Origin: an uncultured Acidimicrobiales bacterium
GTDB lineage: Bacteria; Actinomycetota; Acidimicrobiia; Acidimicrobiales; SZUA-35
Length of the DNA stretch: 64,000 nucleotides
Assembly: GCA_937922785.1 (NCBI GenBank)
Contig: CALAJQ010000008.1
Span: forward strand, 1 to 64,000
Direction: 5' to 3'
Below the pieces are notes generated by a model that saw only the letters and a list, made by a program, of their open reading frames with translations, made no database searches and had not been told where the DNA came from. Positions 1 to 8,164 of the stretch are shown here, piece by piece (the first letter of the stretch is position 1; the number at the start of each line of letters is the position of its first letter). The translations under genes were made by a program, and so were the position numbers.

Positions 1-91
1 TCATAGGACGTCACCTGGGTGTGACCATTGCCCAATTCGAATATTGGTGGAGAATTCTGTGAGAGGAGTTAGAATCGTCAATCCACTTCAA

Positions 92-196
<105 letters not shown>

Positions 197-239
197 TCGG
201 GCCTTTGTCGTTTTGGGCTTTGGGTGGCCGGGAACGGCC

Positions 240-259
240 GTGTCAAACATGTGTCAAAC
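240..259 (+). repeat. Paired 9-bp motif inside attL (putative integrase arm sites)
   Basis: GTGTCAAAC occurs at 240-248 and 251-259, an 11-bp period. The same pair with the same spacing and orientation lies inside the other end at 7821-7840. Paired short direct repeats flanking an att core are what arm-type sites of lambda-like integrases look like. The function is inferred. Confidence 0.6.
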
Positions 260-402
260 GGACGTCGCTATGTCGGTCACATTCAGTTCCATCCGTGTGC
301 ACCCAGAGCGTACGTGGCAGTGGCCAACTGGGTTTAGCTGTAATGTTGGCAGCTCAGCCAATTGGAAGTCCTCAGGAAACAAGCTTACGGAGCGAGAACG
401 TC

Positions 403-1155
403 ATGCCAGCTACATTCTTAGGGGATCTTCTCGGGCGAAGAAACAAGCTAGAAAGGACGAACCCCGGAAAACCGAACTTCTCTGACGGTAGTAGCAAGAC
501 GAGTGTCAGTGTTGCTCTCCACATGTTGGAGAGTCTCGGAATTGAGCGCGAGGCCAAACTCGCTAAGGATGAGAGCACTGGTCGGCTCTTTGAACGCCTG
601 GTACGGGACGACATCAAATCCTCTCTCAATCAGTCCAGGCCAAACGTCGACTGGCAGGTTCGAGATGATGCCAGCGGACTTGCTCAGTTCGCCCAGTATT
701 CACATCTCGGCGTACTCGAAAGCCTGGTGGCTGATGATGAAACCAACACGCTGGCTATGGCGCTCGGTCAAGACTATGAAGTAAAACCGGACGTTACGGT
801 TGCGCTGCCCGGCGACGGTCCGAATCCATTCCTGCACGCGACCGTGTCGTGCAAGTTCACCATACGTTCGGACCGCGCTCAGAATGTAAGAACCGAATCG
901 GCAGTGCTAACCCGCCATCGAAAGGGCCGTATGCCCCACGTGATGGCAGTAACTGCCGAGCCACTGCCGACTCGGATTGCGAGCCTGGCTCAGGGAACTG
1001 GAGACCTTGATGCTGTTTATCATGTCGCGCTCGACAGCCTTTATGAAGCTGTCGCTGCAGAGTCCAGCAAGAAACAGATTGAATCGCTCGATCTTCTGAT
1101 CGGATCGGGGCGTCTATTGGACTACGACTCCATGTTGGCAACAATAGCGTTGTAG
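403..1155 (+). CDS. NgoMIV-family type II restriction endonuclease
   Basis: A 250-residue protein resembling NgoMIV, which cuts GCCGGC. The family signature is seen: a PD motif (D130), then S149-C-K151 followed 14 residues later by E165, with the stretch SCKFTIRSDRAQN and a conserved region around VTAEPLPTRIASLAQGTGD. The S-x-K-x(13)-E spacing equals that of NgoMIV. I chose ATG 403 because GGAG lies about 10 nt upstream and the residues encoded before it do not look like the family. The same frame is open from TTG 205. It faces a C5 methyltransferase gene end to end, 37 bp apart, forming an R-M pair. The recognition sequence is inferred from the family only. Confidence 0.87.
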   Translation: MPATFLGDLLGRRNKLERTNPGKPNFSDGSSKTSVSVALHMLESLGIEREAKLAKDESTGRLFERLVRDDIKSSLNQSRPNVDWQVRDDASGLAQFAQYSHLGVLESLVADDETNTLAMALGQDYEVKPDVTVALPGDGPNPFLHATVSCKFTIRSDRAQNVRTESAVLTRHRKGRMPHVMAVTAEPLPTRIASLAQGTGDLDAVYHVALDSLYEAVAAESSKKQIESLDLLIGSGRLLDYDSMLATIAL

Positions 1156-1192
1156 ATTCGTCGCTTGCTCGACTCGGACCCGTATGCACGGG

Positions 1193-2269
1193 CTAGTCGA
1201 GTAAACCCCCAACAAACCTTGCAATTGCCAAACCGAGCACTGGGGGCACGGCGTTGCCGATTTGCCGTGCGATTTCGATCTTGGTGCCTTCGAACACGAA
1301 GTCATCGGGGAACGTCTGGATTCGGGCCGCTTCACGATGGGTAATGGGGCGATCCAACACTGGGTGTAAATAGCGGCCCTTCTCGGGCTTGTAGAACTCC
1401 GTACGAATCGTGGGGGATGGGCGGTCCCACCACATTCGCCCCATTACGTCTGTCGTACCTGTTGGTTTGTTCAGCCAACAGTCTGGCGTGATGTCCGGCC
1501 TATTTCGTTGCAGGTCAAACCGGTTCCCGCCCGGAGGTACTGCCCGATATCGGGCCAGGGATTTCGCTGTTGGATTGCGGCGGATATGTAGGTCTTGCCT
1601 GCCATCTGTCCCAATAACGGGCTGGTCGGTGGTTGGTACTTTGGGGAGATCAGCTATCGCGTCAGCGACGGTTAGTCGTTGTTCTTCGAAGAGGCTGTCT
1701 TTGCCGTGCGTTCTTGGTGGCGGCCACGGCACGTCTCGGTCGAGGACAGCTACAAAGATTCCGCGTCTTCGATTCTGTGGAACGCCGTAGTCTGCGGCGT
1801 TGAGAACGCCGTAGTTGAATCCGAATTGCGACAGGAATGGGTCGGTCTCCATCCGATGCAGGAGTTCGTTGAACTGGCCTGATTTTTGGAATTCGGGCAC
1901 ATTCTCGATGACGAATGCTCTGGGCTTAACGTGAAGCACGGCGGCGAAGTAGTGCTCCCAAAGACCATTTAGATCGGCACGAGAATTATCGTCCCGGTCG
2001 CGACCAAGGGGTGAGAAACCCTGGCAGGGTGGCCCGCCGATGATGACGTGCGCCGCTGGGTATTGATTGACGTTGAAGAACTCGATGTCTCCGTCAAATA
2101 CGTGAGTGTCGAAGTTCCTCTTAAAGGTTCGGGCTGCTGCGTGATCGTGCTCGACGGCAAACGTTGGCTCAAAGCTGGCCTCGCCAGCTTTGGGATCGGT
2201 CATTGAGAACCCGAGCGTGAGGCCACCGGCCCCGGCGAAAAGGTCGATTGTTTTGTAGTGCTGAGTCAT
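1193..2269 (-). CDS. DNA (cytosine-5) methyltransferase of the R-M pair
   Basis: A 358-residue C5-methyltransferase with the motifs in normal order: AdoMet-binding DLFAGAGGLTLGF (residues 9-21), catalytic GGPPCQGFSPLG with Cys82, ENV at 122-124, an Asn-Arg-rich motif VPQNRRR near 165, a target-recognition region, and QIGNAVPP near the C-terminus. It should protect host DNA against the adjacent NgoMIV-like nuclease, presumably methylating a cytosine in the same site. It is transcribed toward the nuclease gene. Between its start and the integrase stop (2270-2354) no gene is visible. Confidence 0.93.
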   Translation of the reverse strand: MTQHYKTIDLFAGAGGLTLGFSMTDPKAGEASFEPTFAVEHDHAAARTFKRNFDTHVFDGDIEFFNVNQYPAAHVIIGGPPCQGFSPLGRDRDDNSRADLNGLWEHYFAAVLHVKPRAFVIENVPEFQKSGQFNELLHRMETDPFLSQFGFNYGVLNAADYGVPQNRRRGIFVAVLDRDVPWPPPRTHGKDSLFEEQRLTVADAIADLPKVPTTDQPVIGTDGRQDLHIRRNPTAKSLARYRAVPPGGNRFDLQRNRPDITPDCWLNKPTGTTDVMGRMWWDRPSPTIRTEFYKPEKGRYLHPVLDRPITHREAARIQTFPDDFVFEGTKIEIARQIGNAVPPVLGLAIARFVGGLLD

Positions 2270-2354
2270 GTGCGGGCTCCGTTTACAGAGACTAGTCGGA
2301 TGGGTCTGGCATCAGCCCAATTCTTGCGAGTGCCTACGACAACATGGCCATGGT

Positions 2355-3548
2355 TCATCTGCTTGGCCTCTCTGATGAGGCACCCGAGACCAGGTCAGCC
2401 ACCAAGTTTGCAGCAGCTGATTGCATTCCTGGAATCACATGGGCGTACTGCTTGAGGGTGAAAGCTGGGCTTTCGTGGCCGAGCCTTTCGCTGATCACTT
2501 TTGGAGAAACGCCTGCACCTAGCGCAATAGTGGCATGGGTATGCCTCAGGTCATGCAGCCGAATCCTGGGTAAGGCAGTCCGTGCAATCAGGCGATCGAA
2601 TGCCTGGCTGAAGGTCTGAGGGTGGAGCATCGAGCCGTTCTCCTTGCAGAACACCAGATCCTGGTCCTGGTAACTGGCGCCCCAGAGTTCTTTCTCCAGC
2701 AATTGTTGGTCTCTGTGTTTGCGTAGGTGCTCTGCTGTTGCGGGGTCTATATCGACTACCCGGGCCCGGTGGTTCTTTGGCGTCGACACAAGCAACTCGT
2801 AGGCCACGGAGACGAGCGCTTGCCTGACATGAACCCGAGACGAACAAAAGTCAATGTCTTGCCACCGGAGCCCGAGTACTTCTCCTCGTCTCATTCCTGT
2901 CATGGCACTGAGGTTCCAAGCGGCTTCAAGCCGGTGACCCGCAATAGTTCGAAGGAACGTCCGAAGTTGTGCTGGCTCCCAGAACTGAATCTCTGGTGGT
3001 CCCCATGCCCGGGGGTTCGGTGGCTTGGCTCTTTCGGCTGGATTGGTAGATGTGAGCCCCACGTCAATGGCGTCGGCGAGTGCCTTGTGAATGATTGTGT
3101 GGATGTATCTGACCGTCTTTGGACCGAGTCCACCGGGGCCGTTTCGCTTGCCGCTCTCTAGGAGTTCGGCGTAGAGCGAGTTGAGGTGTGCTGGTCCGAT
3201 GTCTCGAATCAGTCGTGAACCGAGGCGGGGGAGCGCATGGTGTTGGATGTTCCGCCGGTAGGACTCGAACGTGCTTGGCTTCACCTGCGTCTGTACGGTC
3301 GGCAGCCATTTCTCGTTGACCCAATCGGCGAAGGTGACTTTGGTTGGTTCGTTGTAGGTGCCGTTGTGAAGCTCGCCGACGATCTTGTTGCGGGCGACTT
3401 CGGCTTCCTTGCGGGTGCGGTAGCCGCCATGCCATTTCTGGAGTCGTTTGCCGTTTGGGTCTCGGCCTGTGTCGACGACGACGTACCAGTTGATTGTCTG
3501 CTTGCCGGCTTTGGTTGTGTAGCTGCGCTTTCTGATGTGTCCTCTCAT
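2355..3548 (-). CDS. Tyrosine-type site-specific integrase of the island
   Basis: A 397-residue phage-type integrase. Residues 1-70 form an arm-binding domain (WYVVVDTGRDPNGKRLQKW), about 72-165 the SAM-like core-binding domain, and 190-385 the catalytic domain. The tetrad and nucleophile are present: R220 (TGMRRGE), H332 and R335 (HDLRHTHA), H358 (LGHES), Y368. GGGAG stands 7 nt before the ATG. It lies 14 bp after the excisionase-like gene, with which it is probably co-transcribed. It is the enzyme expected to have joined the tRNA-fMet attachment sites. Confidence 0.95.
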   Translation of the reverse strand: MRGHIRKRSYTTKAGKQTINWYVVVDTGRDPNGKRLQKWHGGYRTRKEAEVARNKIVGELHNGTYNEPTKVTFADWVNEKWLPTVQTQVKPSTFESYRRNIQHHALPRLGSRLIRDIGPAHLNSLYAELLESGKRNGPGGLGPKTVRYIHTIIHKALADAIDVGLTSTNPAERAKPPNPRAWGPPEIQFWEPAQLRTFLRTIAGHRLEAAWNLSAMTGMRRGEVLGLRWQDIDFCSSRVHVRQALVSVAYELLVSTPKNHRARVVDIDPATAEHLRKHRDQQLLEKELWGASYQDQDLVFCKENGSMLHPQTFSQAFDRLIARTALPRIRLHDLRHTHATIALGAGVSPKVISERLGHESPAFTLKQYAHVIPGMQSAAANLVADLVSGASSERPSR

Positions 3549-3562
3549 TGTTCGACTCCCTA

Positions 3563-3784
3563 TCAGTTGGTCGGCGTCGGAACGCCGAGCCAGTCCAGAA
3601 GGGCGGGGACAGGGACGATTACTCTGCGGCCTAGGCGGCGAGATGGGATGTCTCCTCGCCGGGCTGCTTCGTAGCAGGCTGTGCGGCCGAGGCCGAGCAA
3701 GGTTGCGACCTCGTCGACCGAAAGCGTGAGACGCGCCTCAAGATCGTCGAGGGCAAGGGGGTGCGAGCGAATACGCTCATTCAT
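3563..3784 (-). CDS. Excisionase-like MerR-type helix-turn-helix protein
   Basis: A 73-residue protein with the excisionase-family HTH_17 pattern: 'LSVDEVATLLGLGRTACYEA' followed by 'RRGDIPSRRLGRRVIVP'. The start at 3784 is preferred over the upstream in-frame 3814, because GAGG lies 7 nt upstream of it. It is directly upstream of and co-directional with the integrase, the usual place for a recombination directionality factor. It could also act as a repressor of the integrase operon. Confidence 0.8.
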   Translation of the reverse strand: MNERIRSHPLALDDLEARLTLSVDEVATLLGLGRTACYEAARRGDIPSRRLGRRVIVPVPALLDWLGVPTPTN

Positions 3785-3925
3785 GTCAGAACCTCTTTCG
3801 CAGGTTTTGGCCACGGCCTCGGGGTGTTAGAGCACCGCCGGGGCCAACTAAAGAGCCTTGTTGTCTATGTATCTCGACAGTACCATGAGTGCTCGGCAGA
3901 GTCAACGTATGTAGACTAAGTATCT

Positions 3926-4129
3926 ATGGGAAGAATGGTTGACCTCGACGATTTGCTTGATGTTGGCGACGTGGCCGACCTGCTCGGGCTGACACACAAA
4001 AACAGTGTGACCACTTACATGCGGCGGTATTCAGACTTTCCATCTCCCGTCGTCGAGTTTGCCGGCGGGAAGTGTCGTGCTTGGCTCCGGCAAGACGTCA
4101 AAAAGTGGAGCGAGAATCGCGAAGTCTGA
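3926..4129 (+). CDS. Small AlpA/MerR-like DNA-binding protein
   Basis: A 67-residue protein with an N-terminal helix-turn-helix pattern ('LLDVGDVADLLGLTHKNSVT' then TYMRRYSDFPSPV and WLRQDVKKW). It is divergent from the excisionase-integrase operon across about 140 bp, so it may control that operon or excision. Downstream, 4130-4339 holds no gene that I can support. Confidence 0.65.
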   Translation: MGRMVDLDDLLDVGDVADLLGLTHKNSVTTYMRRYSDFPSPVVEFAGGKCRAWLRQDVKKWSENREV

Positions 4130-4339
4130 CTTCTCTAGGTCGTGTCACTCGGCCAGGTTGGGCATGCGCGAGAGAGTGAGAAGACTCCCATGGCATAGAC
4201 AATCTTCTACCTTAGACCTTCTTGAACTGGTCTACTGGAGTTCGTCGATTGGTTGTGCAGCGCGTTGCTAGCGCGCAAGCCCATAGGCGATAGCCCAGAG
4301 AGCGAGAATGCGGGCGTGGGTGACTTGCTGGGCAGTGGG

Positions 4340-4939
4340 CTACCACTCAAGAGAATTAGCTTCCTCGAAAGTTGCACAGCGTTGCTCTATGCGATGGGTG
4401 AGGGCAAGCTCACCCCTACTATGTCGGTCGGTCCAATAGTGGCCCTCGAGCTTGTTGGTTCCGCTGTTTATGTGAAGGCTGACCGCTCCTAGGTGCCCTG
4501 CGCTGCGTTGGTCGAATTTGATCTGCGGTTCGTTCCCATATAAATACCGGAGCAAGGAGCCCGAACCGTTAGTCACAATCTCGGCCACAGACGAGTCTGA
4601 TCGAGACTCATTCGTCAGGAAAGTGGCCCGGATTGACGACGCTGTTTGGTGGATAACAAGATAGCAATCTGTCGGCTGCGGAATTGTATTGGTTTCGGGG
4701 TCGACCCAGTGGGAGCTGAAAGTCCCTCGCCACGTGCCCTCAAGATCTGGTCGACGGTTGAAACGCGCCGGCACTGCAGCCCAGAGCCAGCGTTCGTAAA
4801 CCGCTTCTAAACCCACTGCAGCCAGTGTGGCAAGTGATGCCAAGCGGACCCACTCCGTAGAAGCCCTTTCTCCGCTTAGCCAAAGTAATATGGAGAACGC
4901 AGCGACGGCAGCGAAAGAAACAATTCGGGATCGAGTCAT
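4340..4939 (-). CDS. cap15: Cap15-type CBASS effector (two TM helices plus beta-barrel)
   Basis: A 199-residue protein with two predicted membrane helices (about 5-22 and 30-48) followed by a beta-rich domain that opens with RRPDLEGTWRGTF and continues with IHQTASSIRATFLT and LEGHYWTDRHSRGEL. This is the layout of Cap15, the membrane-disrupting CBASS effector whose beta-barrel binds a cyclic nucleotide. It lies 13 bp downstream of a CD-NTase gene, with no strong ribosome site of its own, so translation is probably coupled. Expected role: on phage infection the nucleotide signal makes it oligomerise and damage the inner membrane. Identification is by motif reading, not search. Confidence 0.8.
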   Translation of the reverse strand: MTRSRIVSFAAVAAFSILLWLSGERASTEWVRLASLATLAAVGLEAVYERWLWAAVPARFNRRPDLEGTWRGTFSSHWVDPETNTIPQPTDCYLVIHQTASSIRATFLTNESRSDSSVAEIVTNGSGSLLRYLYGNEPQIKFDQRSAGHLGAVSLHINSGTNKLEGHYWTDRHSRGELALTHRIEQRCATFEEANSLEW

Positions 4940-4952
4940 GATTCGGTGGCAA

Positions 4953-5948
4953 TCACGAAGTTAGCTCCCGCAGTGTCCGTGACGTAAACGCAATTGCTTC
5001 GGGCAGTGACCATGGTTGGGCCGGGCCAAACAGGTACTTTAGCTCGTTCACTTCCAGCCACTCGCCTTGGCCGGCGGTAGCTGAGAGCGCTTTTTGCAGC
5101 CAGAGCACGGTGGTGAGGGCGTTTGCATAATTCCCGGTCGAGCTGAACTCAGAGTCTGGGACGTTGTAAACAAGGCACTCGATGAGCCAAGACGATGTTT
5201 CGGGTGCTCCAGCGATAGCCATTTGATTCTCCAATGCCTTGAGTCCTCTGACCACCCTTTTGTAGCGACGAGAAGTTCTCGTGTTCTTTGCCACCCCGTT
5301 GTCGTTGGTTTGTACTGGCCAGTTCACAATGACTGGTCCCCGATCGGGGCTGATTTCGATGCCGTCGTGGTGTGTCCGCTCGGAGTCGTACCGTCGATAG
5401 GTTGTGCACGGCACGACATCTGCTGGCAGGGTCGTCGATTTTTCCGAGATCTCAATGCATTTGTTTTGACGCGTCACGTTGTCGCTCCCAAAGGCACTGT
5501 TTAAGGCGTCCAGGCAGTCGTCCTTGAACGTCCCGAGCGCAGTCGAATATTCAGGCGGCGCAGCCACGATGCCGAGCTGCGCATTGGTCATGCCCTTAGC
5601 CGAGAATTCCCTAGCAGTGATAAAGCTCAGATCTGTTGGCGTAGCGCCGAGGAGTTCGACAGCGAGATCAACATCAGACCCGCGTCGTACGTTCGTGCCA
5701 GAGTGATAGGAGCCTTTGACAAATACCCGGAAGTTCCGTCGCTCAACTGCTGGCCAGGCTTCGAGAGCTTGTCGGACCTGCTTCTCGGTACGCTCACGCT
5801 CGTCGAGTTCAGTTTGGCTGGGCGGCGCTGCCCAGGTGTCGAAGAATCGGACCCAGTTGTCCATCTCAGTGGCGCCGATCGCGTGATCGCCTAGGGTCTC
5901 GACCCGGAGCGACCGTATCGCTATCACGAATTCGGCCATCGAGGCCAT
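4953..5948 (-). CDS. CBASS CD-NTase (cGAS/DncV-like nucleotidyltransferase)
   Basis: A 331-residue protein with the CD-NTase core: G79-S80 in VKGSYHSGTNV, the metal-binding pair D92/D94 (RGSDVDLAVEL) and a third acidic residue D177 (LPADVVPC). The C-terminal half is helical, as in the family. The ATG at 5948 is chosen because GGAGGTGGTGAGG stands 9 nt upstream. An in-frame start at 6074 would add 42 low-complexity residues. It is expected to make a cyclic di- or trinucleotide that activates the Cap15-like protein downstream. The clade and product cannot be read by eye. With only effector and cyclase it is a short (type I) CBASS. Confidence 0.88.
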   Translation of the reverse strand: MASMAEFVIAIRSLRVETLGDHAIGATEMDNWVRFFDTWAAPPSQTELDERERTEKQVRQALEAWPAVERRNFRVFVKGSYHSGTNVRRGSDVDLAVELLGATPTDLSFITAREFSAKGMTNAQLGIVAAPPEYSTALGTFKDDCLDALNSAFGSDNVTRQNKCIEISEKSTTLPADVVPCTTYRRYDSERTHHDGIEISPDRGPVIVNWPVQTNDNGVAKNTRTSRRYKRVVRGLKALENQMAIAGAPETSSWLIECLVYNVPDSEFSSTGNYANALTTVLWLQKALSATAGQGEWLEVNELKYLFGPAQPWSLPEAIAFTSRTLRELTS

Positions 5949-6199
5949 GGATTCTGACCTCACCACCTCCCGCGTTAGAAACGATCTGCTTTGCTCTCTG
6001 TTCGGCCTCGCTCTGGGTCTTTGAGTGCGAACTCGCTCGCTTTGAGCCTGGTGCTTTGACGTCCCAGCCTCCACTTGGGTTCGGTACTACGTGCCTGCTT
6101 GTGAGTGTCACTTTGCCATGTCCTGTTCTGCTACTGAGAGATCTTCGGATGAAGAACTCTTTCCACAGAATACTATTTCCTGAGAAGAGTTGCAACCTG

Positions 6200-6212
6200 T
6201 ATACTCTCATGA
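6200..6212 (+). promoter_or_regulatory. -10 box for a leaderless capH-like transcript
   Basis: TATACT at 6200-6205 places a start site at about 6209-6212, on the first ATG of the XRE gene. There is no ribosome-binding site between, so the mRNA is probably leaderless. The 5949-6208 interval is shared with the divergent CBASS operon and should hold its promoter and any operator. Confidence 0.5.
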
Positions 6213-6685
6213 TGGAAGAATCCGGTACAGATGCGACGTTGGGAGCACGACTCCGAGCAAGGCGCCGCAATCTCGGCAAGACATTGACAGACATAGCCGC
6301 TGACGCTGACGTCTCGATGACATATCTGTCAAACCTCGAACGCGGGAGGGGAAACCCGACACTTGATGTCCTGACTCGGATTGCTGAAGCGTTGTCGGTC
6401 GACGTCGGATCTCTCGTGGGCGCAGCGCATGAAGTGGCTCACGACGGATCGATCGACGTAATCATGACAAACGCTCCAGAGAGCTTGCTTGCTTTCAGTG
6501 GCACGGATGACTTCAAGTCATCGATTGCTCGCCTTGCGCAGCGGCGGGGGGAGGACCCCGTTGAGTTGCGATCGAGGGTGCTTCGCGGAATGACCGCATC
6601 GCCAAGGCGTTCAGTCGGTGAACCAACATCGGAAGACTGGAAACGTCTGCTGGACGCCTACCAACTGATTCTTGATGACTCGTGA
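6209..6685 (+). CDS. XRE-family repressor, CapH-like
   Basis: A 158-residue protein with a lambda-Cro-type HTH near the N-terminus (LGARLRARRRNLGKTLTDIA, then VSMTYLSNLERGRGNPTLDV) and a longer, uncharacterised C-terminal part. It is divergent from the CBASS operon and overlaps by 11 nt the downstream ImmA/IrrE-type peptidase gene. That gene pair beside CBASS matches the published CapH (repressor)/CapP (protease) control module, in which the protease cleaves the repressor when DNA is damaged. Its role here is inferred from order and domain content. ATG 6209 and ATG 6212 are equally possible starts. Confidence 0.8.
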   Translation: MMEESGTDATLGARLRARRRNLGKTLTDIAADADVSMTYLSNLERGRGNPTLDVLTRIAEALSVDVGSLVGAAHEVAHDGSIDVIMTNAPESLLAFSGTDDFKSSIARLAQRRGEDPVELRSRVLRGMTASPRRSVGEPTSEDWKRLLDAYQLILDDS

Positions 6686-7721
6686 AGGGGGCCTCGACTG
6701 GTTAGTAGACGTTCTCCTGGGTTACGTCGACCCAATTTCTGCCGAATTGGTCTCGGAACCGGTCGCCACAATCGAGGACTGGTTTCAACCTCTCAAAACT
6801 AAGTCGCTGCTCGACTCGGCATGGTCTTCAGACAAGTGCTCGTGCGACGGCTATTACGACACACACATCGATCCCGAGCGCCCGTGGATAATCTTCGATG
6901 GTGCCGTCACACCCCGACGCCGTGCTCACACGCTCCTTCACGAGCTAGGACACCACCTGTGCCAGACGGAATGCAGTGAGGTTTTGGAGGGTCTCGACGA
7001 CTTGGCCGGAGACGATGGCGACCCCCAAGAGTGGGAGGAGCGTGTGTGTCACAGGTTCGCTTCGAGACTTCTCGTGCCGGACTCGCTACTTGACACGGTG
7101 GTGGGAACGAATCCGATCAATCCCTCCATGGTGAGGGATCTAGTAGAACAGGGCGCAGCCAGTTGGGAGTCGAGTGCGGTTCGTCTGGCGGAGAAGTTGA
7201 CCAGCCAGGCCTGGATCGTGTTGCTACGTTCCCCGGGTGTTGTTGGGTTCTGCGCACACTCAGGCCTGTCCGGATCTGCTGGATGGTATCGAGGAAGCAA
7301 ACTGGACCCGAGCGGGGCGCTTGCAAAGTCCTTCGCAATGGACCAGACCGCCCAGAAGGACGTATATCGGTTCGATCAGAGCTATGCGATTGCTTGCTTT
7401 GCAGACACTCTGCGAATCAGCGATCGGTTAGTTGTCGCAGTGCTCTCAGTGCTTCCTAGTGTTAAGCGTCTCGATACCATGTTTGGGCTCGAAGAACCGG
7501 ACCCATTGTGGAAAACTCGAGAAACGATCTGTGAGAGATGTGGCGAAGAATTCCGCAAGGGATGGTGTGAAACATGCACTCGTCGCAAGTGTCTTGAGTG
7601 TGGCGGGTGCGGCTGCTCGGTTGCAGCCTCAGAGCGGCTTTGCGAGGGGTGCTGGATTCAACGACCCGCAGAGCTCTTTAGCGACCAAGGGCTCTGTCGC
7701 GAAGTTTGCGATCCCATCTAG
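6675..7721 (+). CDS. ImmA/IrrE-family zinc metallopeptidase, CapP-like, with Cys-rich tail
   Basis: A 348-residue protein. The HExxH zinc motif is HELGHH at residues 89-94 (RRRAHTLLHELGHHLC), and the following EWEERVCHRFASRLLVP segment supplies the usual third ligand region. From about residue 285 the tail carries some fourteen cysteines in CxxC and CxC pairs (ICERCGEEF, WCETCTRRKCLECGGCGCSV, LCEGCW), which suggests a zinc ribbon. It overlaps the XRE gene and probably cleaves that repressor. Known CapP proteins respond to single-stranded DNA; the ribbon might serve as the sensor here. ATG 6675 is chosen; a TTG lies one codon earlier. Confidence 0.82.
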   Translation: MTREGGLDWLVDVLLGYVDPISAELVSEPVATIEDWFQPLKTKSLLDSAWSSDKCSCDGYYDTHIDPERPWIIFDGAVTPRRRAHTLLHELGHHLCQTECSEVLEGLDDLAGDDGDPQEWEERVCHRFASRLLVPDSLLDTVVGTNPINPSMVRDLVEQGAASWESSAVRLAEKLTSQAWIVLLRSPGVVGFCAHSGLSGSAGWYRGSKLDPSGALAKSFAMDQTAQKDVYRFDQSYAIACFADTLRISDRLVVAVLSVLPSVKRLDTMFGLEEPDPLWKTRETICERCGEEFRKGWCETCTRRKCLECGGCGCSVAASERLCEGCWIQRPAELFSDQGLCREVCDPI

Positions 7722-7820
7722 TGATCTCTAGGTTGGGCAACGATCAAATCCCAGAGCCAAGTACACCCGGCCGTCAAAGTAAGCCTCTGGTGATTTGACT
7801 CGTCTGACAAGGATCGACTC

Positions 7821-7840
7821 GTGTCAAACCTGTGTCAAAC
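7821..7840 (+). repeat. Paired 9-bp motif inside attR (putative integrase arm sites)
   Basis: GTGTCAAAC at 7821-7829 and 7832-7840 repeats the pair found inside the left end with the same 11-bp period and the same orientation. The rest of 7722-7955 holds no gene that I can support. Confidence 0.6.
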
Positions 7841-7955
7841 GAACCAAGCCGCACCCGCCGAACGAAGGGTCTGCCGCCCGGACCTGCGGTCCAGTTGGCC
7901 GCATGAACACTGGGTTCACGCACCAGCCAGCACCCACTCGAACTCAATCGTCTAA

Positions 7956-8030
7956 CTCATAACCCGAAGGTCGCAGGTTCAAATCCTGCCCCCGCCACTT
8001 ATCCCAGAGGCCCGGAACCAATACGGTTCA
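7956..8030 (+). repeat. attR: displaced 3' half of tRNA-fMet
   Basis: It begins with the anticodon loop CTCATAA and includes the intact T-arm (GCAGG/CCTGC), the acceptor 3' strand and the tRNA terminator. The bases before 7956 do not match the tRNA 5' half, so this is not a functional tRNA. It preserves the host's original 3' sequence and marks the right edge of the island. The rest of the gene-free interval to 8163 holds only the terminator. Confidence 0.9.
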
Positions 8031-8045
8031 GGGCCTTTTGCGTTT
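8009..8045 (+). terminator. Original tRNA-fMet terminator, displaced to attR
   Basis: Stem 8009-8019 with 8025-8035 (one internal mismatch), loop AATAC, then CCTTTTGCGTTTTT. It is homologous to the terminator at 177-214. Confidence 0.75.
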
Positions 8046-8164
8046 TTGTTGTAGAAGTCCGGTTCATAGTTGACATGTTGGCTCCTCCAGCCACCGGGTT
8101 GTGGATAAATCTTGCTCCCACCCGTGATGCAGATCAGGGTCGGCCTTTGTCGTTGCTGGAAGCA

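Noticed and set aside
205-402. N-terminal extension of the restriction enzyme from TTG 205
   Set aside because: The region overlaps the putative arm sites and encodes Cys/Arg-rich sequence unlike the family; ATG 403 has a ribosome site.
7956-8000. Second tRNA-Met gene at the right end of the island
   Set aside because: Only the anticodon loop and 3' half are present; the preceding bases do not match the 5' half, so it is the displaced attR copy.
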